Origin: Apostichopus japonicus
Lineage: Eukaryota; Echinodermata; Holothuroidea; Aspidochirotida; Stichopodidae
Direction: 5' to 3'
Assembly (NCBI RefSeq): GCF_037975245.1
Contig: NC_092563.1
Span: 25,392,960 to 25,456,959, forward strand
DNA length: 64,000 nt
Position 1 is the first letter of the stretch; every line of letters begins with the position of its first letter. The notes beneath the pieces are model-generated. The model did not search any database, was not told the origin of the DNA, and saw only the letters and a program-made list of their open reading frames with translations. The position numbers and the translations under genes are program-made. Positions 11,913 to 22,120 of the stretch are shown here, piece after piece.

Positions 11913-12763
11913 AAAATGAGAACAAAAGCGATGTGTTGTACAGTTTTGTTTTTTATTCGAGTGCATCATATCTTCACATCAAACAAGAAAATATATTGAA
12001 CAAAAGGATAAGTCAATAGTGGCTTTAGTGACAATAACAATAGCGACTCGTCCGTTAGGTAGGATATCGATCGATTTCTGTTTGAGGCAAACAATTACTA
12101 ACCCCTAAGATCATCGTCCGTTAGCTATTTTCGCGCTCAGTACACAATGAAACTCAATGTTCTCCTTTGGGGTCTTAACCTTTCCTTTAGGATATATTTT
12201 GTCCGGTACAGTAATGTAGCGGGGGACGGATTTTCCAAAAAAAAAATAGTACACTATTATATACAAACACACTAGCTACATATGAGAAAAACACTGTATT
12301 GAATATTGAAAGGTATCCAACATCAGCACGACACTTTTCTAAACTCGTTAAAGTCAAAATAGATTTACCTAAAAGTTTCACTTGATCTGATACTAAAAAA
12401 CGTTAGCACCGAACAGTTCATGAAACGTCACTTTGTAAATAATAAAATTAAAAAAGATAAAAGATGCATCGCTAAACTCATTTCATAAAATGTATGTCAA
12501 TTTAAGAAAACACTTCATTTAAAATAAATAAACACATAAAATCATGCATGATTATGTTTAGAACAACAACTTGGTAAGCACATGAAATAGTGAACATTGA
12601 AATGATCAATCGTTAAAGATATGGATTGATAAAATAATATACATCTTGGTCATTACGGTGAACGTCATCGGTAAACCTGCCAACGATATCCGCCATACGT
12701 TGTCCACGGTTGTTATTTCTTTCTTCAGATCGATCGTATAGTCACCCACGTCTCTCTGACAAC

Positions 12764-13252
12764 TTACACATCGTTGTCATCGTCCTCCTCCTCATCACTT
12801 TCGTATTTGTACTTCAGTCCATGATGTAATATCTTAGACATTTCCTTATTGAGTTCGAGCAAGTGCATCCAAGTCTCCACAGCATCATACGTGCGTTCAC
12901 CATCCCCGTCATCGTGATCGTCACCACCATTATCCTCACTGCTACTACTGCCAGTACCGTCTGATGTTTCAATCGGCTCATCCGAACTATTTTGTTCATT
13001 ACTTCCCTCAGTATCCACCAGGTCATCGTCCTCTTCACTGCGGTCATCGGTCGAATCACTTTCACGATGTTTGCATTTCACGCCGACACGACGCGTATTC
13101 ACATAACGATCTCTATTACCATTCACACTGTCATCCTCGCTTTTAGTTACCATCGCTGCCTTTTGATTACTAGGGTGAATGATGGAGTCGTGTCGACGAA
13201 GATTGAACTGACGGTTAAATCCTTTATTGCATATTTTACAACGAAATCTCAT
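12764..13252 (-). CDS. Single C2H2 zinc-finger protein with acidic tail, left-arm copy
   Basis: A 162-residue ORF. The N-terminus (about residues 4-26) is one C2H2 finger, C-x2-C-x12-H-x4-H (FRCKICNKGF...LRRH...IIH). The rest is dominated by Asp, Glu and Ser runs (for example SEEDDDLVDTEGSN and SDEEEDDDNDV at the end), with one less acidic patch near residues 122-148. A zinc-finger head with an acidic tail suggests a nuclear DNA-binding or chromatin protein, but no family is recognised. The start is the first ATG, immediately ahead of the finger. The 142-bp repeat array lies just upstream. The stop codon overlaps a GTAAGT sequence that could be a splice donor. Translation is identical to the right-arm copy. 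Confidence 0.6.
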   Translation of the reverse strand: MRFRCKICNKGFNRQFNLRRHDSIIHPSNQKAAMVTKSEDDSVNGNRDRYVNTRRVGVKCKHRESDSTDDRSEEDDDLVDTEGSNEQNSSDEPIETSDGTGSSSSEDNGGDDHDDGDGERTYDAVETWMHLLELNKEMSKILHHGLKYKYESDEEEDDDNDV

Positions 13253-13334
13253 CTTGAGGGTGTGTACTCTTTTGTGTCATTCGACGCAATGAGAGCTATT
13301 AAACAAAAATGTGAATGATATACTTTTTGAATAT

Positions 13335-13705
13335 ATCAATATGAGCACATGCTCAATTACTCATCTAAACGACTCTCTTTTGCTCACGATGTGCTCTTTT
13401 GCTCTTTGAGTCACTCCTTTTATGCTCGCGTGCTCATCACATGAACCACATCATGCATTTTTGTTTTGTTGCTAATTCTAATATGAGCACATGCTCAATT
13501 GCTCATCTAAACGACTCTTTTTTGCTCACGGTGTGCTCTTTTGCTCTTTGAGTCACTCATTTTGTACTCGTGTGCTCATCACATGAACCACATCACGCGT
13601 TTTTGTTTTGTTGCTAATTCTAATATGAGCACATGCTCAATTGCTCATCTAAACGACTCTTTTTTGCTCACGGTGTGCTCTTCGAGTCACTCATTTTGTG
13701 CTCGT
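13335..13705 (-). repeat. 142-bp tandem array upstream of the zinc-finger ORF, left arm
   Basis: About 2.6 units with starts at 13341, 13483 and 13625 (period 142). Each unit holds many TGCTC/GAGCA motifs (ATGAGCACATGCTCAAT, TTGCTCACGGTGTGCTC, and so on). It occupies the 5' flank of the ORF starting at 13252, so a regulatory role is possible but inferred. Confidence 0.85.
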
Positions 13706-14323
13706 ATTTAAAAAATGATATAATCCACGGTAAAGGTTCCAGTGAAAATAATATCGTATGAATCCACGGAACTTTGCTTCGAAGGTCCGACAAAGGGAAG
13801 AGAGAAAGTATCCCGGTAAATGAATCCGATTGGTCTATGTGTATCAAGTTTTATGTCGTGTACGTGGCACAGGCGAAAGATCCTCAGGTATGGGACCAAT
13901 CAAGCCTGCTCGTGCAATGTATCAGCCAAAAACGCATCGGCTTGGTTACTTTTCAGCCATGACGCACTTTTCCCGATCAAAATTTGGCACAAAGTGAGAC
14001 TGTCCTACCTAACCACTGTTTGTATACCCCCAATACTTTATCAAGTTCTAATGGAGCACCTTCCTCCCCGAAGACTATTTGACCTTCTGCCCCCTTTACC
14101 CCTCTTTGAAAACGATCGATCGGGACCATTGTCTGCCACCAGCCTAAGATTCCAACACACACAATGAGGCATTATCGATACTTGGGTGAGACTTGGCATG
14201 TATAATGTGCACATATACGCAGTGTATATAGTGTATTTGTATAACACTGTGTGAGCTATAGGCACAACGTATGAGACCATCGTAACCCATGTTTGGATCA
14301 TCCTTATTTTGGATAACTGGCTC

Positions 14324-14509
14324 GCTTTTCGGCCTTTTGGCTAAGATCATGTGTAGTATCTGTTCTTTTCGGGAATGGTGATGCACACCTGACGATGATC
14401 ACACAGTCACAGTCCCGATGCAAGGGGACTGGGGTTAGAAGCGGATCAGTCGTTCAGTAGTTTGGTTTTCGTGCCCAGGTTCTTTCCTGGGCGACTTTTT
14501 CTTAAAAAG
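14324..14509 (+). ncRNA. U2 snRNA-headed retroposon (SINE-like), left-arm copy
   Basis: The first 42 bases match U2 snRNA from about nucleotide 4 with only two differences from the human sequence as I know it, and include the CUAAG segment and the GUAGUA branch-site-recognition motif. After CTGTTC the sequence departs completely from U2. The body can form hairpins, e.g. CAGTCCC (14410-14416) with GGGACTG (14425-14431), and a terminal GCCCAGG/CCTGGGC stem (14473-14479 with 14486-14492), and ends in a short A-rich tail. A 19-bp target-site duplication containing ATTTTGGATAACTGGCTC flanks it (14305-14323, 14510-14528), proving retroposition. It is therefore a SINE with an snRNA-derived head or a retroposed chimeric RNA, not a working U2 gene. 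Confidence 0.85.
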
Positions 14510-14528
14510 TATTTTGGATAACTGGCTC

Positions 14529-15470
14529 TTATTAGCCAGGTAAGTTTTCTTTTCTAACCGCAAAGTTTTGGTTTTCACTCGTTTCCCCGTGAAACATTAG
14601 TTTGTCTGTAACTTGCTATTCCCCGGAAAAGTCAACACTAACGAGATTTTTCTTTTCTAGAGTTTTCTCAGTACTACGATAGGGCGAGCATACTTTTTTA
14701 TGTCTAAATAACGATGGTAAAATGGAACTAAGATCACCGTTAGGTCTACAATAAATTTACATTTTACTTGAGTCGTATGGTAAAATGGACCTCAAAAACA
14801 CCTTTTTGTGTACAATAAAGATTGTGCTTGATGATATACACACATCGTACATTTGGATATGGTATTTTTAAACGGTCCTAAGTTTAAAATAACGTAGACT
14901 ATATAAAGATCTATGTATTTGGGTAAATATATATATATATATATACAGGCCTATGTTGTAAAGTATCGGAGCCTTTACATGATAGAAGAATATATAACTG
15001 AACTAGCCTAAATGTATTAAATTAACCAACCTCTTAAATTACACCAATGCCTAAATGGCCTACCACTATAGTTAAGCCTATACATACGTTAGAAATAAAT
15101 GAGACGACACAATGCATGTTTAAGGAGAGTGTTGAGTCTGCTCTTTCTGGAATATTTGATAACCCTTTGTAGAGTCGGTTAAAAAGTTTTATGAAAAAGT
15201 ACTGATCAGCTTAAGTCTGACAAGGTCTTCGATGGTTTCTTCTTCCTCCTTAATGTCCTCATCTACCATGGTGAGTTTCCGGGAAAATTTCGGCCAGTGT
15301 CTCTATGAAGACATTGTATTCTTTTCCCGTTATCCTCTGCTCCTTCAGGCTCCTTCTCCTCCTCCACATGCCGCAAATACCCAACGGTGGAATACAAATG
15401 CAGGCCACCGGGTGATTTACAATTTGCGTTGGTGTTTCAAAACGTTGACAATAAAAGACACAATATGCTC
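14529..15470. other. Inner left-arm sequence without recognised gene
   Basis: AT-rich, including a (TA)n run at about 14929-14945. Mirrored at about 16275-17220. An 81-residue open frame at 15232-15477 lies antisense to the outward promoter and has no recognisable domain. Confidence 0.4.
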
Positions 15471-15501
15471 GTGCTAGCCATCTTCGAGGCTATTGCTCAA
15501 A

Positions 15502-15535
15502 TGACGTAATCACCACAGAGACATCGTCTTATATA
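15502..15535 (-). promoter_or_regulatory. Outward-facing TATA/CRE-like promoter, left arm
   Basis: On the minus strand a TATATAAG box (15528-15535) lies 19 bp upstream of a TTACGTCA (CRE-like) site (15502-15509). Mirror image of the right-arm element. Promoter identity is inferred from motifs only. Confidence 0.4.
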
Positions 15536-15723
15536 GGGTTCCAAATGTTAATAGCGTTTAGTGTGTACGCCACAGTGTAAGTATAGGTAATGGCTAGTTT
15601 CAAAAATACCGCCAAATCATGTAATCACCGCCTCTTTACACATGCGCAGTACTCACTCGTACGATGTACTTATGCAACTGATGATGTCATCCCTAAAATT
15701 GATCTAGGACTTGCAACTTTGTT

Positions 15724-16021
15724 TTATTTTCCCTTAAATATATAAAACTATCTATGCACCGTTTGACGCTATTGTACGTAAAAACATTTGTACCGCTGGC
15801 TATATGTTACACAGTGTAAAAACATCAACGAATGTGAATAGTACACGTTTTGAACAAACGGATAAGTCAATAGTGACTTTAGTGACAATAACAATAGCGA
15901 CTCGTCCGTTAGGTAGGATATCGATGTTTGAGGCAAACAATTACTAGCCCCTAAGATGATCGTCCGTTTGCTATATTCGCGCTGTTTATGAGACACGTTA
16001 CGGTTAAGAATTTCGCGATCG
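15724..16021. other. Palindrome spacer, containing a third copy of an arm segment
   Basis: 298 bp between the arms. About 15850-15981 is a diverged direct copy of left-arm 11999-12138 (shared GGATAAGTCAATAGTG, AATAACAATAGCGACTCGTC, TTTGAGGCAAACAATTACTA), and hence inverted relative to right-arm 19610-19749. The spacer is therefore not unrelated unique sequence. Confidence 0.8.
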
Positions 16022-16209
16022 AACAAAGTTGCAAGTCCTAGATCAATTTTAGGGATGACATCATCAGTTGCATAAGTACATCGTACGAGTGAGTACTGCG
16101 CATGTGTAAAGAGGCGGTGATTACATGATTTGGCGGTATTTTTGAAACTAGCCATTACCTATACTTACACTGTGGCGTACACACTAAACGCTATTAACAT
16201 TTGGAACCC

Positions 16210-16243
16210 TATATAAGACGATGTCTCTGTGGTGATTACGTCA
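16210..16243 (+). promoter_or_regulatory. Outward-facing TATA/CRE-like promoter, right arm
   Basis: TATATAAG at 16210-16217 and TTACGTCA at 16236-16243. The first downstream ATG (16264) opens a 14-codon frame. The next, at 16476, is in a strong Kozak-like context (TCACCATGG) and opens a 26-residue acidic frame (VDEDIKEEEETIEDL). Transcription would run outward toward the zinc-finger ORF. Whether these are leader exons is not known. Confidence 0.4.
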
Positions 16244-17239
16244 TTTGAGCAATAGCCTCGAAGATGGCTAGCACGAGCATATTGTGTCTTTTATTGTCAA
16301 CGTTTTGAAACACCAACGCAAATTGTAAATCACCCGGTGGCCTGCATTTGTATTCCACCGTTGGGTATTTGCGGCATGTGGAGGAGGAGAAGGAGCCTGA
16401 AGGAGCAGAGGATAACGGGAAAAGAATACAATGTCTTCATAGAGACACTGGCCGAAATTTTCCCGGAAACTCACCATGGTAGATGAGGACATTAAGGAGG
16501 AAGAAGAAACCATCGAAGACCTTGTCAGACTTAAGCTGATCAGTACTTTTTCATAAAACTTTTTAACCGACTCTACAAAGGGTTATCAAATATTCCAGAA
16601 AGAGCAGACTCAACACTCTCCTTAAACATGCATTGTGTCGTCTCATTTATTTCTAACGTATGTATAGGCTTAACTATAGTGGTAGGCCATTTAGGCATTG
16701 GTGTAATTTAAGAGGTTGGTTAATTTAATACATTTAGGCTAGTTCAGTTATATATTCTTCTATCATGTAAAGGCTCCGATACTTTACAACATAGGCCTGT
16801 ATATATATATATATATATATATTTACCCAAATACATAGATCTTTATATAGTCTACGTTATTTTAAACTTAGGACCGTTTAAAAATACCATATCCAAATGT
16901 ACGATGTGTGTATATCATCAAGCACAATCTTTATTGTACACAAAAAGGTGTTTTTGAGGTCCATTTTACCATACGACTCAAGTAAAATGTAAATTTATTG
17001 TAGACCTAACGGTGATCTTAGTTCCATTTTACCATCGTTATTTAGACATAAAAAAGTATGCTCGCCCTATCGTAGTACTGAGAAAACTCTAGAAAAGAAA
17101 AATCTCGTTAGTGTTGACTTTTCCGGGGAATAGCAAGTTACAGACAAACTAATGTTTCACGGGGAAACGAGTGAAAACCAAAACTTTGCGGTTAGAAAAG
17201 AAAACTTACCTGGCTAATAAGAGCCAGTTATCCAAAATA

Positions 17240-17425
17240 CTTTTTAAGAAAAAGTCGCCCAGGAAAGAACCTGGGCACGAAAACCAAACTACTGAACGAC
17301 TGATCCGCTTCTAACCCCAGTCCCCTTGCATCGGGACTGTGACTGTGTGATCATCGTCAGGTGTGCATCACCATTCCCGAAAAGAACAGATACTACACAT
17401 GATCTTAGCCAAAAGGCCGAAAAGC
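17240..17425 (-). ncRNA. U2 snRNA-headed retroposon (SINE-like), right-arm copy
   Basis: Mirror copy of 14324-14509 with the same U2-derived head, hairpin body, A-rich end and flanking duplication. It originates from the same insertion event. Confidence 0.85.
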
Positions 17426-18042
17426 GAGCCAGTTATCCAAAATAAGGATGATCCAAACATGGGTTACGATGGTCTCATACGTTGTGCCTATAGCTCACAC
17501 AGTGTTATACAAATACACTATATACACTGCGTATATGTGCACATTATACATGCCAAGTCTCACCCAAGTATCGATAATGCCTCATTGTGTGTGTTGGAAT
17601 CTTAGGCTGGTGGCAGACAATGGTCCCGATCGATCGTTTTCAAAGAGGGGTAAAGGGGGCAGAAGGTCAAATAGTCTTCGGGGAGGAAGGTGCTCCATTA
17701 GAACTTGATAAAGTATTGGGGGTATACAAACAGTGGTTAGGTAGGACAGTCTCACTTTGTGCCAAATTTTGATCGGGAAAAGTGCGTCATGGCTGAAAAG
17801 TAACCAAGCCGATGCGTTTTTGGCTGATACATTGCACGAGCAGGCTTGATTGGTCCCATACCTGAGGATCTTTCGCCTGTGCCACGTACACGACATAAAA
17901 CTTGATACACATAGACCAATCGGATTCATTTACCGGGATACTTTCTCTCTTCCCTTTGTCGGACCTTCGAAGCAAGTTCCGTGGATTCATACGATATTAT
18001 TTTCACTGGAACCTTTACCGTGGATTATATCATTTTTTAAAT

Positions 18043-18413
18043 ACGAGCACAAAATGAGTGACTCGAAGAGCACACCGTGAGCAAAAAAGAGTCGTTTAGA
18101 TGAGCAATTGAGCATGTGCTCATATTAGAATTAGCAACAAAACAAAAACGCGTGATGTGGTTCATGTGATGAGCACACGAGTACAAAATGAGTGACTCAA
18201 AGAGCAAAAGAGCACACCGTGAGCAAAAAAGAGTCGTTTAGATGAGCAATTGAGCATGTGCTCATATTAGAATTAGCAACAAAACAAAAATGCATGATGT
18301 GGTTCATGTGATGAGCACGCGAGCATAAAAGGAGTGACTCAAAGAGCAAAAGAGCACATCGTGAGCAAAAGAGAGTCGTTTAGATGAGTAATTGAGCATG
18401 TGCTCATATTGAT
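18043..18413 (+). repeat. 142-bp tandem array upstream of the zinc-finger ORF, right arm
   Basis: Mirror of 13335-13705: 142-bp units dense in GAGCA/TGCTC motifs, ending about 80 bp before the ATG at 18496. Confidence 0.85.
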
Positions 18414-18495
18414 ATATTCAAAAAGTATATCATTCACATTTTTGTTTAATAGCTCTCATTGCGTCGAATGACACAAAAGAGTACACACCCTCAAG

Positions 18496-18984
18496 ATGAG
18501 ATTTCGTTGTAAAATATGCAATAAAGGATTTAACCGTCAGTTCAATCTTCGTCGACACGACTCCATCATTCACCCTAGTAATCAAAAGGCAGCGATGGTA
18601 ACTAAAAGCGAGGATGACAGTGTGAATGGTAATAGAGATCGTTATGTGAATACGCGTCGTGTCGGCGTGAAATGCAAACATCGTGAAAGTGATTCGACCG
18701 ATGACCGCAGTGAAGAGGACGATGACCTGGTGGATACTGAGGGAAGTAATGAACAAAATAGTTCGGATGAGCCGATTGAAACATCAGACGGTACTGGCAG
18801 TAGTAGCAGTGAGGATAATGGTGGTGACGATCACGATGACGGGGATGGTGAACGCACGTATGATGCTGTGGAGACTTGGATGCACTTGCTCGAACTCAAT
18901 AAGGAAATGTCTAAGATATTACATCATGGACTGAAGTACAAATACGAAAGTGATGAGGAGGAGGACGATGACAACGATGTGTAA
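18496..18984 (+). CDS. Single C2H2 zinc-finger protein with acidic tail, right-arm copy
   Basis: Identical 162-residue translation to the left-arm copy, in mirrored orientation and pointing outward. One C2H2 finger at residues 4-26 is followed by an Asp/Glu/Ser-rich region. TAA at 18982-18984 lies inside GTAAGT (18981-18986), so splicing from that donor would remove the stop and extend the protein; this is only a possibility. Transposase-type catalytic residues were looked for and not seen. Confidence 0.6.
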   Translation: MRFRCKICNKGFNRQFNLRRHDSIIHPSNQKAAMVTKSEDDSVNGNRDRYVNTRRVGVKCKHRESDSTDDRSEEDDDLVDTEGSNEQNSSDEPIETSDGTGSSSSEDNGGDDHDDGDGERTYDAVETWMHLLELNKEMSKILHHGLKYKYESDEEEDDDNDV

Positions 18985-19839
18985 GTTGTCAGAGAGACGT
19001 GGGTGACTATACGATCGATCTGAAGAAAGAAATAACAACCGTGGACAACGTATGGCGGATATCGTTGGCAGGTTTACCGATGACGTTCACCGTAATGACC
19101 AAGATGTATATTATTTTATCAATCCATATCTTTAACGATTGATCATTTCAATGTTCACTATTTCATGTGCTTACCAAGTTGTTGTTCTAAACATAATCAT
19201 GCATGATTTTATGTGTTTATTTATTTTAAATGAAGTGTTTTCTTAAATTGACATACATTTTATGAAATGAGTTTAGCGATGCATCTTTTATCTTTTTTAA
19301 TTTTATTATTTACAAAGTGACGTTTCATGAACTGTTCGGTGCTAACGTTTTTTAGTATCAGATCAAGTGAAACTTTTAGGTAAATCTATTTTGACTTTAA
19401 CGAGTTTAGAAAAGTGTCGTGCTGATGTTGGATACCTTTCAATATTCAATACAGTGTTTTTCTCATATGTAGCTAGTGTGTTTGTATATAATAGTGTACT
19501 AATTTTTTTTTGGAAAATCCGTCCCCCGCTACATTACTGTACCGGACAAAATATATCCTAAAGGAAAGGTTAAGACCCCAAAGGAGAACATTGAGTTTCA
19601 TTGTGTACTGAGCGCGAAAATAGCTAACGGACGATGATCTTAGGGGTTAGTAATTGTTTGCCTCAAACAGAAATCGATCGATATCCTACCTAACGGACGA
19701 GTCGCTATTGTTATTGTCACTAAAGCCACTATTGACTTATCCTTTTGTTCAATATATTTTCTTGTTTGATGTGAAGATATGATGCACTCGAATAAAAAAC
19801 AAAACTGTACAACACATCGCTTTTGTTCTCATTTTCCAG

Positions 19840-20150
19840 AAATGCCCTAGTTCGGGTCCCCATTGTCCATTTTGCCCTAGTTCCGGTCCCCACTGTCCAT
19901 TTTGCCCTAGTTCCGGTCCCCCTTGTCGATTATGCCCCGGTCTGGGTCCCCACTGTCCATTTTGCCCTAGTTCCGGTCCCCAATGTCCATTTTGCCCTAG
20001 TTCCGGTCCCCAATGTCCATTTTGCCCTAGTTCCGGTCCCCAATGTCCATTTTGCCCCGGTCTGGGCCCCCACTGTCCATTTTGCCCTAGTTCCGGTCAC
20101 CGATTATGCCCCGGTTGCGGTCCCCCTTGTCGATTATGCCCCGGTGTGGG
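19840..20150 (+). repeat. 30-bp subterminal tandem array, right arm tip
   Basis: Mirror of the left tip array, with units of the type CCATTTTGCCCTAGTTCCGG plus TCCCCAATGT. A few unit differences from the left arm give a total length difference of only a few bases. Confidence 0.9.
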
Positions 20151-20171
20151 TCTATACACTACTGTACACAT

Positions 20172-21850
20172 AATTATTGAAAATTATTGAAATCTTGTAA
20201 AAGCTCAGACCGTCATCAAAACTTAAAACATATCGTTAACGAAAATTACGGTCATTTGAAGCTCTTTTGAAAAGCAAACGCGTTTCCGCCATGAGGTGGA
20301 AGAGATGAGAATTTGAAGGGCCCGTTTGCCAGTATATATGGATTCACGTGTCCCTTTAAGTTCGATGGATTTACATGTAAGGATTCAAGTTATGAGGGCC
20401 TTTGACTTAACGTTCACCTGGCGCCCTTCCAGCTTACAGCTTACACAAGTTACAATTAGTCGTCGATCGTTTAGTGCTAAGGCAGGACACACCAGTGACG
20501 CCACACTACGCTGTAAAAGTAGCGTTGTGTGTGAGACGGGGGGGGGTGTTAAATTGTCCCCGGCTGGTTTAGATAGAGGCATAGACCTTGACTAATGGAA
20601 TACATGATCAATGATTTTATAAAGGAAGCTGTATGTCCCTGAGGCCATTGAAACCAACCCCAATGAAGGCGGTCGGGAAGGGGGTACTCCCCTTGAAATA
20701 ATAACGGCTTAGACCTCAATAAATCAGGTCTTTAATTACGTCTAAACGCAAACTTGTGCTTTGAATGCATATCAATTCCATTTCCTCTTTACCGCAGAGA
20801 CCTTCAAATTCAACTTGCCATTTTCCGTACAAAGACTGTCTTTGCTTTTTTAGCTTAAAACGGAAAATGATTGTTTAAACAGTTATCTTTCCAATTATCT
20901 AACTTTTATCACATTCAAAGACTGGTTACGACCGGCCTTGGGGGCGGGGTGAGGGGAGGGGTGGTTACAGAGATATACTCATGTTATCCATTTCAGTAAA
21001 CTCCCCTATTTAATGTGCAAAACAAACTTTGCTTATGGTAACTTAGTCGGTTCAGAGTGTATGTTTCAACAGCTTTGTTCCTCCCCTTCAATAGTTATTA
21101 TCGATTTCCTTGAAACGGATTTGGAGAGATAGAGAAAGTTATCTTCAGAAAATGTTACAATGGTTCTAATTCGTTGGGATTCGCTACCGGACAAGACGTT
21201 GGCAAATCGCTGGAAGTAAATCATTCCAAAATCACGTCCGTGTCAACTTCACAGGTTTATAGTACTGCAACTAGAGTCATATTTCAAACTGAAATGATTA
21301 AAGTGTGGTATATTGTGCCACAAAGAATTAATATGCTCTTGAATTTCTGGGGGTGTACGCCACACACGCCTGAGGATATGTGCCCGGGCGTGGACTAATT
21401 CTTCCCGGGCTGAATGTAAAAAAAATCCTCCTGCTACATGTTTCCCCCGACTGACAGTGGAAGCATCCGCCCCCACCCCCCCCCCTTGACACACGCCCCT
21501 GGTAAATGAAACGTCGATCGCCCGACAGCGGTGACGGTCACCACGCTTTGTATACACATAGAGCTCTGCCGCTCGGTACAAGGTAAGCATTTAGGGACAT
21601 TTAAATTTCCTATACGTAGAGTTTATATATAGTTCATTCAATTTCTGCAAAAATGTCGATACAATTTTACGGGTTTGTCGCCTAGCTCGTCTTATGGTGA
21701 ACACCGGTGCTTGACGAACTCGGAAGGTTTCATCAAAACTAACACACCTTACTAGAATTGATCAGCAATTCACATATCAAGTAATTTGAAACTTAAGAGA
21801 CACCGTAGAATTTGTGTCCCAACTATGTCGGAAGAAAACGCAATACACAA
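20172..21850. other. No recognisable gene
   Basis: Right flank of the palindrome. G-rich and C-rich runs at 20537-20547, about 20940 and about 21475 resemble degraded transposon termini, but no paired ends or duplications were found. Confidence 0.35.
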
Positions 21851-21854
21851 CTAC

Positions 21855-22120
21855 GAAAATTGATAACGTGAACCTAATGTTACAAAATAACACAGGTAAG
21901 GTAAGCTCGGCCTAACATGACATATCAAGAAAAAATTCATTATTCTACCATATTTTATCATAATTGATATATGAACTAAAGAGGAGAATTATTTCTTTAT
22001 TGTATAATTATCTTTCCATATAAGGTATTATGTGGTCAAAATATTGTCACAACTAGGAGGAAACCAACTTTAAAAATATGTGGTCATATGTACGGATACT
22101 TGTAAAGACTATTCATGAAA
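21855..22120 (+). repeat. Diverged direct repeat flanking the giant palindrome, right copy
   Basis: Same-orientation relative of 11000-11250 (GTGAACCTAATGTTAC, CCTAACATGACATAT, ATTATCTTTCCATA, GTACGGATACTT). Confidence 0.7.

Larger units (their letters stand above)
11577..15723 (+). repeat. Giant palindrome, left arm (about 4.15 kb)
   Basis: Reverse-complement twin of 16022-20171. Paired coordinates sum to 31745 near the centre and 31748 at the tips, so only a few bases of indel separate the arms. Visible differences are short: the length of the TA run near 14930, one T at about 13768, changes near 12240 and a few in the tip array. The tip begins CAGTAGTG at 11584 with TACA just outside, and TACA also lies just outside the other tip. 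Carries, outer to inner: 30-bp array, zinc-finger ORF, 142-bp array, U2-headed retroposon, promoter-like region. The architecture resembles foldback-type elements (Drosophila FB, sea urchin TU) but is very large, and no transposase was recognised. Confidence 0.93.
16022..20171 (-). repeat. Giant palindrome, right arm (about 4.15 kb)
   Basis: Reverse complement of 11577-15723 at near-identity, with the same internal order mirrored. The outer tip ends CACTACTG at 20164, followed by TACA. It carries the same retroposon insertion with the same duplication at the mirrored position, so that insertion either preceded the duplication or was copied across by gene conversion. Confidence 0.93.

Noticed and set aside
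11569-11925. Repetitive open frame (VHFALVPVP repeats) and its mirror at 19823-20173
   Set aside because: Produced by a 30-bp tandem repeat whose length is a multiple of three; no start context, domain or non-repeat sequence.
14322-14365. Functional U2 snRNA gene
   Set aside because: Only the first 42 or so bases match U2; the Sm site and later stem-loops of U2 are absent, and the insert has a target-site duplication.
15232-15477. 81-residue frame conserved in both palindrome arms
   Set aside because: Conservation is explained by arm identity; no domain, and antisense to the TATA-bearing strand.
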